A stretch of 64,000 bases of DNA from Thiogranum sp963752745 (GTDB taxonomy: Bacteria; Pseudomonadota; Gammaproteobacteria; DSM-19610): NCBI GenBank assembly GCA_963752745.1, contig CAVWAK010000056.1:1-64000 (forward strand), given 5' to 3'. A program made the position numbers and the translations under genes. This document shows positions 57,860 through 64,000 of the stretch, in pieces. Under the pieces are notes generated by a model that did no database searches, was not told the origin of the DNA, and saw only the letters and a program-made list of their open reading frames with translations. Numbering within the stretch: the first letter of the stretch is position 1; the number at the start of each line of letters is the position of its first letter.

Positions 57860-59164
57860 CTAGAAGTCCTTCAACCTGAGGGTGTGCCCGATCTGATCAC
57901 GCATCGAAACAGGAACACCGGCTTCTTCGGCATACTCTTTCCATCGTGACAGTACTTCCTGCACCTCTCTGACGATGACCTCGGCACGCCCGCGTTTCAT
58001 CGAAGCCGTCTTTGCACAGGCCTTGAAATCATCCATGATGAAATCATCCCGTTTCCCGTTCAGGGTCATCTGATGGCTGGCTGTCCAGCTACCGGCAGGG
58101 TTAAAACTGTATGTCATGTCAAAGGCAGGCGAAAGCGACCATGCCCCGGATTTATCCATCAGGAAGGCGATGTTTTTGACATGATCGTCCTGATTACGCG
58201 CGACGATATTGAATGCCATGCGGCGAAACTGCTCTTCGATCGCCTGCATTGGCAGACCGAGCTGCCGAATCACCAGCAGCGCCTGTTCATAGCTGTACGC
58301 ACCCGCCATGTTGAAATCAAAATGTGCCAGTGCGCACAGTGATTGCATGTGAAGTTTCTCTCCACTCGCCAGGCGATCAAAACGCCGGGTCATAAAATGG
58401 CGTCGGCCGTTCTCTTCGAACAACCGGCATTCGCTGATATCAATGCCACAGTCCTTTGCCATTTTGTAATAGGCGTATTCAATCACGCCATAGCCCTGAG
58501 GGTCTTCGAGTTCCTTGTCCCGGTTACCGCTGACACCGTCAAACTTAAGCAGCCAGTACTCAAAACCCTCGCCTGCCGGTATCTGGCCGGAACGCACCTC
58601 GTTGGTGGACGGATTCCATGCAATCACCGCCTTGGCCCTGGCACCACCGGCCGAGGTGCCGACACGCAGGATATCGGTCAACGCCTGTTCCTTGCTTTGA
58701 TCAGCAAAGGAACCCCGAAGACCATTGCGGTGAGTCAGTACTTGCGATGCAAGCTCAACCAGCTTGTCGATTTGTATTGCATTCGCCTGACGGGTCCTGG
58801 GTCCAATCATCGGCAAATATTCCAACGCCCCCATACCCCGCTCACCCGTATAGCAAAGCCGCTCAACAGCATCGAAAGAATCCGCTGGCCGCCCCTGGGT
58901 AGCCAGCCAGGCATTGATCAGCGCGTTACCGAACTTGTCCGGCAGTGAATCGGCCAGTAGCCCGGGTAATCCGTAAAAGGTTTTTACCGATAGCTCAGGG
59001 AAGGTATAGACACGCCTGGAAAGCGGCATGGCAATCGGTGAGACCTCAATGCCACTTCCGGAAAACGCAGCGTCGTAGTCAAAGGCGGTCACCTCATCAT
59101 TATCGCCCAGCGAAACCGCGCCGATGGTCCGTCCCCAGAGCCTGACCTCGGCAACGCTGCTCAT
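57860..59164 (-). CDS. hipA: HipA-family serine/threonine kinase toxin
   Basis: The 434-residue kinase has the HipA N-terminal subdomain (RLWGRTIGAVSLGDNDEVTA), the P-loop-like GTSAGGARAKAVIAWN, RRHFMTRRFDR, the catalytic loop VARNQDDHVKNIAFLMDKSG and metal-binding AFDMTYSFNP. Family members phosphorylate glutamyl-tRNA synthetase or other targets and cause growth arrest; HipB neutralises them. The start overlaps hipB by 4 nt. Confidence 0.9.
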   Translation of the reverse strand: MSSVAEVRLWGRTIGAVSLGDNDEVTAFDYDAAFSGSGIEVSPIAMPLSRRVYTFPELSVKTFYGLPGLLADSLPDKFGNALINAWLATQGRPADSFDAVERLCYTGERGMGALEYLPMIGPRTRQANAIQIDKLVELASQVLTHRNGLRGSFADQSKEQALTDILRVGTSAGGARAKAVIAWNPSTNEVRSGQIPAGEGFEYWLLKFDGVSGNRDKELEDPQGYGVIEYAYYKMAKDCGIDISECRLFEENGRRHFMTRRFDRLASGEKLHMQSLCALAHFDFNMAGAYSYEQALLVIRQLGLPMQAIEEQFRRMAFNIVARNQDDHVKNIAFLMDKSGAWSLSPAFDMTYSFNPAGSWTASHQMTLNGKRDDFIMDDFKACAKTASMKRGRAEVIVREVQEVLSRWKEYAEEAGVPVSMRDQIGHTLRLKDF

Positions 59165-59511
59165 TTCTCATCATCCCAGGACCACGGCTCACCGGTCTGA
59201 TCCGACCGACCGCGGGTTGATGCACGTTGCCGCAACTTCCCCTTTCTTTTCAGCAGGTCCATTGGTCTCGGCACCGCCCCGGGTAGCATGAGATCCAGAC
59301 CTGGCAACAGGTCGAGCGCCCGGAAAATCCGGATCATGCTAGACAACTGCGCCGATGCCCCGGACTCAATCCGCTCTAACGTTCGCTTGGAGACACCCGC
59401 CTGCTCAGCCACATCCGCCTGGGTCAATTGCAGATCAAGCCGTCGACGCGCAATACGCTCACCGATTTCGGCAAGAATGACATCATCCGTCAGGAGTTCT
59501 GATATCTTCAT
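59161..59511 (-). CDS. hipB: HipB-family XRE antitoxin/repressor
   Basis: The 116-residue protein has a helix-turn-helix at about residues 20-75 (RRRLDLQLTQADVAEQAGVS, KRTLERIESGASAQLSSMIR). It should repress its own promoter together with HipA. ATG 59511 is used; 59520 adds three residues. Palindromic and repeated sites lie directly upstream. Confidence 0.87.
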   Translation of the reverse strand: MKISELLTDDVILAEIGERIARRRLDLQLTQADVAEQAGVSKRTLERIESGASAQLSSMIRIFRALDLLPGLDLMLPGAVPRPMDLLKRKGKLRQRASTRGRSDQTGEPWSWDDEK

Positions 59512-59553
59512 AGTCGCCATAAATTACGATTTAAGCCTCTTTATAACATTTAT

Positions 59554-59569
59554 TCGACATATATGTCGA
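59554..59569. promoter_or_regulatory. hipBA operator palindrome
   Basis: TCGACATATATGTCGA is a perfect 16-bp palindrome 43 bp upstream of hipB. It fits a HipB dimer site and autorepression, as known for hip operons. Confidence 0.6.
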
Positions 59570-59661
59570 CTTATAGTTCATATTATTTAACCTGTCAACT
59601 CGTTATTTCTGTCGAATTATATACTAATGCTCCTTTTTTTCGTCTTTTTTGTCGATTTATA
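59565..59661. repeat. Three GTCGANTTATA repeats
   Basis: GTCGACTTATA (59565), GTCGAATTATA (59611) and GTCGATTTATA (59651) share one 11-mer with a single variable base. The first overlaps the palindrome. They may be extra HipB half-sites; spacing is 46 and 40 bp, about four turns. Confidence 0.5.
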
Positions 59662-59819
59662 CTTGTTCCTGAGAGAGTATCAGATAGGGAAAACAAGTAA
59701 TGCTGGTGAGAAAGTAACCAACCCTCTCAACGGGTTTACAAACAGTGTCAGAAGCGAAGGTATTAAGATCCTGCATTCAGCCAAGTCCCCATATAGAACG
59801 CGCTACAATTTGAGCAACA

Positions 59820-60968
59820 ATGACAGATAACCCGACAACAAAAACAGCTCAACTGAAATTCGGCGAGGTGATGCCCGATGGCCTGCAACTCAGTCTTGCG
59901 GGCGCCTGGCTGATCAAGGGAAAGCTACCCGCCACCGCAGAGGTGGAACAACAGCTGCAATCCCGACCGGAACTTAAACAGGTCTCCTTCAGCGGGGCGG
60001 AGATTACAGACTGGGACACCGGCCTGTTGACCTGGCTGACCAAGGTTATCGTTTTGTGTCAGGCGCAGAAAATCACCACCGATCTCGCCGGCCTGCCGGA
60101 AGGCGTTGGCCGCCTGATCAGACTGGCACGCGAGGTCCCTGCCAAGAAAGATACTGGCAAGCATGGCAAAGAACCTCCACTGCTGGCGCGCGTCGGCGAA
60201 TCCACGCTGGCAGCATACCGGGCAATACCGGCCATGCTTGAATTCCTGGGCGAAGTCACTCTGTCAATTGGGCGCTTTTTCCTTGGCAAAGCCCAATACC
60301 GACGCTCAGACCTGCTGCTGATCATCCAGGATGTCGGACCACGCTCCCTGGGCATTGTCTCGCTGATCAGCTTCCTGGTCGGGCTCATTGTGGCTTACAT
60401 GGGTGCCGTGCAACTGGCACAGTTCGGTGCACAGATTTTTATCGCCAACCTGGTAGGGCTTGGCATGGTCCGGGAAATGGGCGCGCTGATGACAGGCATT
60501 ATCATGGCCGGCCGCACCGGGGCTGCCTTTGCCGCACAACTGGGGACCATGCAGGTCAACGAAGAAATTGATGCCTTCAGGACACTGGGTATAGCACCCA
60601 TCGATTTCCTGGTACTGCCGCGCATGCTGGCACTGATCATGGTCATGCCACTGCTGGTCCTCTATGCCGACCTGGTGGGAATACTGGCCGGCCTGATGGT
60701 TTCAGTTCTTGCCTTTGATATTGGTGTTTTCGAGTACTACCAGCAGACGATACGCGCGCTGGACTTAAGCCACATAGCCGTAGGGCTCAGCAAAGGCACC
60801 GTGTACGGTATTCTGATTGCATTTGCCGGCTGTCTGCGCGGTATGCAATGTGGCCGCAGCGCCCAGGCCGTGGGACAGGCAACCACCTCGGCGGTGGTCA
60901 CCAGCATTGTGATGATCGTCGTTGCGGCCTCCGTGATGACGATCATTTTTCAGCAACTCGGGATCTGA
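59820..60968 (+). CDS. mlaE: MlaE-type lipid ABC permease with fused STAS domain
   Basis: The 382-residue protein has an N-terminal STAS/MlaB-like domain (to about residue 110) and the MlaE permease core: LIIQDVGPRSLGIVSLISFL, MVREMGALMTGIIMAGRTGA, FAAQLGTMQVNEEIDAFRTL and LPRMLALIMVMPLLVLYADL. It moves lipids between the inner membrane and the MCE protein. The STAS fusion replaces a separate MlaB. It is the first of mlaEFD. Confidence 0.9.
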   Translation: MTDNPTTKTAQLKFGEVMPDGLQLSLAGAWLIKGKLPATAEVEQQLQSRPELKQVSFSGAEITDWDTGLLTWLTKVIVLCQAQKITTDLAGLPEGVGRLIRLAREVPAKKDTGKHGKEPPLLARVGESTLAAYRAIPAMLEFLGEVTLSIGRFFLGKAQYRRSDLLLIIQDVGPRSLGIVSLISFLVGLIVAYMGAVQLAQFGAQIFIANLVGLGMVREMGALMTGIIMAGRTGAAFAAQLGTMQVNEEIDAFRTLGIAPIDFLVLPRMLALIMVMPLLVLYADLVGILAGLMVSVLAFDIGVFEYYQQTIRALDLSHIAVGLSKGTVYGILIAFAGCLRGMQCGRSAQAVGQATTSAVVTSIVMIVVAASVMTIIFQQLGI

Positions 60969-60969
60969 T

Positions 60970-61746
60970 ATGTCTGTGACAGCCACACAAGCAACGCCAG
61001 CCGCGGCCCATATTGAGGTTAAAGACCTCACCATGGCCTATGGATCATTTGTCATACAACATGACCTGACCTTTACCATCAACCACGGCGATATCTTTAT
61101 CATCATGGGCGGCAGCGGTTGCGGGAAGAGCACCCTGCTCCGGCATCTCAACGGACTGATGGCGCCGGCAAAAGGCTCGGTGCTGTATGACGGCACGAGC
61201 TACTGGGATTCACCAGCCGAGGAGCAGGAGCGCATCAAACAAAGCTTTGGCATGAGTTTCCAGAGCGGCGCCCTGTGGAGCTCACTGACACTCGCAGAGA
61301 ACGTGGCACTGCCGTTGGGCGAATACACCACGCTGAGCCCGGCCGAGATCAGCGAGATAGTATCTTTCAAACTGTCGCTGGTCGGACTGGCGGGCTTCGA
61401 AGAATTCTATCCCTCGGAGATCAGCGGCGGCATGCAAAAACGCGCAGCGCTGGCCCGCGCCATGGCGCTTGATCCGGACATCCTTTTATTCGATGAACCA
61501 TCAGCAGGCCTCGACCCTATCAGTTCGCGGCGGCTCGATGACCTGATACTGGAATTACGCGATAGCCTGGGCACTACAATAGCCGTGGTCACCCATGAGC
61601 TGGCGAGTATCTTTACCATAGGAAACAACTCCGTGTTCCTCGACCCTGAGACCAAGACCATGATTGCCACCGGCGACCCGAACTGGTTGCGCACCGACTG
61701 TCCCGAAGAAAAAGTGCGCACCTTCCTCAATCGAGGTGAAACATGA
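60970..61746 (+). CDS. mlaF: MlaF-type lipid ABC transporter ATPase
   Basis: The 258-residue ATPase has Walker A GGSGCGKSTLLRHLNGL, signature ISGGMQKRAALARAMA, Walker B ILLFDEPSAGLDPIS and the MlaF-type MSFQSGALWSSLTLAENVAL. It drives MlaE/MlaD lipid transport. It starts 1 nt after mlaE and overlaps mlaD by 4 nt. Confidence 0.92.
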   Translation: MSVTATQATPAAAHIEVKDLTMAYGSFVIQHDLTFTINHGDIFIIMGGSGCGKSTLLRHLNGLMAPAKGSVLYDGTSYWDSPAEEQERIKQSFGMSFQSGALWSSLTLAENVALPLGEYTTLSPAEISEIVSFKLSLVGLAGFEEFYPSEISGGMQKRAALARAMALDPDILLFDEPSAGLDPISSRRLDDLILELRDSLGTTIAVVTHELASIFTIGNNSVFLDPETKTMIATGDPNWLRTDCPEEKVRTFLNRGET

Positions 61747-62690
61747 GCAGACAGGCAAGTCCCACCACTATCGGCGCTTTCGTGCTTGGCGCCATCGCGC
61801 TGGCCATTTCAGCTATAGTGCTCCTCGCCGGTGACCGGTGGTTCCATCAGGACACATCAAGATTTGTCATGTACTTTCATGGCTCCGTGAACGGGCTGAA
61901 TGTGGGTTCACCCGTGATGTTTCGCGGGGTCAATATCGGTACTGTTACCAACATCCAGCTGGTGGTGGGCAGAACAGAAACGGATGTGGATATACCCGTT
62001 ATCGTGGAGGTCGATAATACCCGATTCGTTCACACGCACCCGGAAAGCCTCAATGCAGAAACCGACGAAGACATGGATGACCTGATTGAAGCCGGCCTGC
62101 GCGCGCAACTGCACCTGCAAAGCCTGTTAACAGGTCAGTTGTTCATCCAGCTCAATTTTCAGCCCGATACACCGGTTAATCTGATCGGTGACGGCATGTA
62201 CAAATCGAAATACGAAGAAATCCCCACTCTCCCGACCCCTATTGAACGACTCGGCAAATCACTGCAGGACTTCCCCACCGACAAGGTGCTGAAAAATGTC
62301 GTCGCCATCGCCGAGGGCATGGACAAACTTGTCAATTCACCACAGTTGGCAGAATCTCTCACGGCACTCCATGAGGCCCTGGACGAGCTCAAATCACTGG
62401 TCACCAAAATCAATGCCGAAGCGAGTCCACTCGCAAGCAATGCCAATGATATGGTAGACGATGCCCGCGCTGTATTGGGAAATATCAATAGCGCTGTCGA
62501 TGACGCAAAAGGCGCACTGCGACAGGCAGAAAAAACATTGAAGTCTACCGACGATCTCGTCGGCAACGAACAACTGGCGATACAAATGGAACAGGCCCTG
62601 ACGGCGATAACCAGCGCCGCAAGGTCGATTCAACTACTCGCTGAAGAAATCGAACGCCGGCCTGAATCCCTGATCCGGGGGCGTCAATAA
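61743..62690 (+). CDS. mlaD: MlaD-type MCE lipid-binding protein
   Basis: The 315-residue protein has an N-terminal membrane helix (GAFVLGAIALAISAIVLLAG) and one MCE domain (FHGSVNGLNVGSPVMFRGVN, IGTVTNIQLVV, DLIEAGLRAQLHLQSLLTGQ). A long amphipathic helical tail follows (VDDAKGALRQAEKTLKSTDD). It forms the periplasmic lipid ring on MlaE. No MlaC is encoded next to it; a copy exists at 17.2 kb. Confidence 0.9.
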   Translation: MSRQASPTTIGAFVLGAIALAISAIVLLAGDRWFHQDTSRFVMYFHGSVNGLNVGSPVMFRGVNIGTVTNIQLVVGRTETDVDIPVIVEVDNTRFVHTHPESLNAETDEDMDDLIEAGLRAQLHLQSLLTGQLFIQLNFQPDTPVNLIGDGMYKSKYEEIPTLPTPIERLGKSLQDFPTDKVLKNVVAIAEGMDKLVNSPQLAESLTALHEALDELKSLVTKINAEASPLASNANDMVDDARAVLGNINSAVDDAKGALRQAEKTLKSTDDLVGNEQLAIQMEQALTAITSAARSIQLLAEEIERRPESLIRGRQ

Positions 62691-64000
62691 ACAGGAAGCC
62701 ACCTCACGCCTTCCAGGACCACCCGTATAACCCCGCTTATCAGTAGCGCTACACCCACGGACAGGGCAACGGAGAAAAATGCTTCCTTGCGCCCGATGGT
62801 TTTAAGCATCACTGCGAAAGTAGATACACAGGGAACGTAAAACGTCAGGAAGATCAGGAAGGTCATGATCTGCACCCAATCCAGATAAGCGCCTATCTCA
62901 AAGCTGCCGAGAGCCTGATAGATCATTAACAGTGACAATTCCTTACGCAACACACCAAACAAAATAGGCACACCCAACACCACCGGAAGACCAAGCCACC
63001 AACTGGTAACCGGTGTAAACAAGGTATTGATAGCGTTGTCGGCGCCTATATGAGAAAGCAGCGCCAGCACTATGCTGCCGCCAACAAGTAATGGTGTAAC
63101 AATAGTCAGGATATCGCTGGTACGCATCCAGGTTTTCCTGACCAGGGCGCCGGCGGTGGGCATTGCATAGTCAGGGATCTCTATGACTTGTCCGGGACCT
63201 GTTTCAGGATAGCGGCGCGTGAGCACACGACCCAGCACTGCAATCACGATCATTGTGAGCATGAACACGGCGAATACACCAATACCCCCGAGATATTTTC
63301 CACCGATGGCAAGGATGATTGCCGAGCGTGCAGAACAGGGTACAAAAGTAATAAGCAGCGACGCGACGATACGGTCACGGCCGCTGGCCACTGCAGCCGC
63401 TCCCGATATAGCCGGCACATTGCAGCCAAGGCCAAGCAGAAATGGCAGTGCAACGCCTCCATGCAACCCTATTTTATGGAATCCGCGGTCCACAACAAAC
63501 GCGATGCGCTGCATGATGCCGGCTTCCTCAAGCCACACCAGTAACAACACCAGCGGGATCATGTAGGGTATAACGATCCCCACCAGACCGATCAGACCGT
63601 CCGCTACTGCACGCCCCACTACACCGCCGGTAGTGTCCGGCTGCCAGACGGATATCCAGTCGATCAGTTTTGCAGCAGTAATACTGTCCAGGTATGTACT
63701 GCCCTCGAAGACCACAAACAGCACCAGGGCAAAAACACCCAGGCTACCCAACAGGCCCCAATGAGGACTCAGGAATAATTCGTCAAGCCAGTAGCGCCAT
63801 CCGCGCACATGTTGCGGCGGGCCTAACCGGGTGGCTGCCTCAAACAAGGTAGCCGCGCGGTGATGACGATCAGCATGGAGTTCTTCCCGCAGTGGGCGCG
63901 GCAGTGTTTGTTCGGCCTCGAGACGTACTTGTAATAGTTCCGGTAGCCGATCCGGAAAATGCTGCCCCAGTTCATCCATAAAGTAGCTGTCGTTTGCCGC
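62684..64000 (-). CDS. feoB: Ferrous iron transporter FeoB (C-terminal part, cut by window edge)
   Basis: The frame stays open to the right edge, so the N-terminal G domain lies outside. The visible ~438 residues show FeoB membrane core motifs: LGLGCNVPAISGAAAVASGR, FVPCSARSAIILAIGGK, a gate-like LTFYVPCVSTFAVML and GVLRKELSLLMIYQALGS. It imports Fe(II) across the inner membrane. It overlaps the mlaD stop by 7 nt tail to tail. Confidence 0.9.
   Translation of the reverse strand, partial: AANDSYFMDELGQHFPDRLPELLQVRLEAEQTLPRPLREELHADRHHRAATLFEAATRLGPPQHVRGWRYWLDELFLSPHWGLLGSLGVFALVLFVVFEGSTYLDSITAAKLIDWISVWQPDTTGGVVGRAVADGLIGLVGIVIPYMIPLVLLLVWLEEAGIMQRIAFVVDRGFHKIGLHGGVALPFLLGLGCNVPAISGAAAVASGRDRIVASLLITFVPCSARSAIILAIGGKYLGGIGVFAVFMLTMIVIAVLGRVLTRRYPETGPGQVIEIPDYAMPTAGALVRKTWMRTSDILTIVTPLLVGGSIVLALLSHIGADNAINTLFTPVTSWWLGLPVVLGVPILFGVLRKELSLLMIYQALGSFEIGAYLDWVQIMTFLIFLTFYVPCVSTFAVMLKTIGRKEAFFSVALSVGVALLISGVIRVVLEGVRWLPVY

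Larger units (their letters stand above)
59512..59819. other. Intergenic region between hipB and mlaE
   Basis: AT-rich spacer with the hip operator palindrome and three GTCGANTTATA repeats, plus the promoter for mlaEFD. A 67-codon plus-strand frame at 59627-59830 overlaps the mlaE start and has poor coding character; it is not supported. Confidence 0.5.

Noticed and set aside
59627..59830. 67-codon plus-strand frame before mlaE
   Set aside because: Overlaps the mlaE start and contains operator repeats; the Phe-rich start reflects AT-rich DNA.
1..64000. CRISPR arrays, tRNA/rRNA genes, prophage or transposons
   Set aside because: No regularly spaced repeats, no tRNA T-loop/acceptor folds, no transposase, integrase or phage structural genes were seen on either strand.

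Overview
The window looks like a chromosomal segment of a gammaproteobacterium, most likely a sulfur oxidiser. The mtaD-ubiG-mupP-yciK gene order, RmuC, MltF, split Mla genes and a NasT-type nitrate regulator are gammaproteobacterial. A tyrosine/glycine-rich sulfur-globule protein, many small c-type cytochromes, several thioredoxin-like proteins and a two-subunit 2-oxoacid:ferredoxin oxidoreductase fit a chemolithotroph. The genus cannot be named from the sequence alone. No tRNA, rRNA, CRISPR array, insertion sequence or prophage was seen.

Layout. 0.3-2.3 kb: a SARP/BTAD-type regulator and a short operon ending in a PEP-CTERM-like exported protein. 2.4-10.5 kb: a long co-directional run of mtaD, ubiG, mupP-like, rmuC, hpnC, hpnD, hpnE and yciK, with squalene (hopanoid precursor) synthesis inserted into a nucleoside, quinone and cell-wall housekeeping cluster. 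10.5-20.7 kb: small cytochrome, thioredoxin-fold proteins, two diguanylate cyclases, an FMN reductase, MltF, MlaC, a large PNPOx/ferredoxin-reductase fusion and a GST. A 41-residue gene at 15.5 kb and a 38-residue gene at 21.3 kb are easily missed.

21-33 kb is the most interesting part. It holds an HPP-family membrane protein, a sigma-54 activator, the nitrate importer nrtABD, and a second operon reading nasT, a flavoprotein/[2Fe-2S]/cytochrome-b-like fusion, an 11-heme cytochrome c, a DUF3365 heme protein, a monoheme cytochrome and a globin. Each operon has a sigma-54 promoter of the GG-N10-GC type. Each also has a leader with two hexaloop hairpins overlapping an intrinsic terminator, which is the expected target of the ANTAR protein NasT. 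The second operon therefore looks like an N-regulated NAD(P)H-to-periplasm electron chain, possibly an unusual assimilatory nitrite (or nitrate) reduction module. This function is inferred, not shown.

33-48 kb: glgC with a sensor-domain gene, an arsenic operon (arsR, arsI, arsC, acr3), a response regulator / LysM-FecR / CHASE2-histidine kinase cluster, OmpA-like, cytochrome c, DUF4332, DUF4197, coiled-coil and DUF3465 proteins. 48-57.7 kb: a 2-oxoacid:ferredoxin oxidoreductase bracketed by two CBS proteins, envelope and stress proteins (MscL with zinc ribbon, exported small heat-shock protein) and the sulfur-globule protein. 57.8-64 kb: hipBA toxin-antitoxin, mlaEFD lipid transport, and feoB cut by the right edge.
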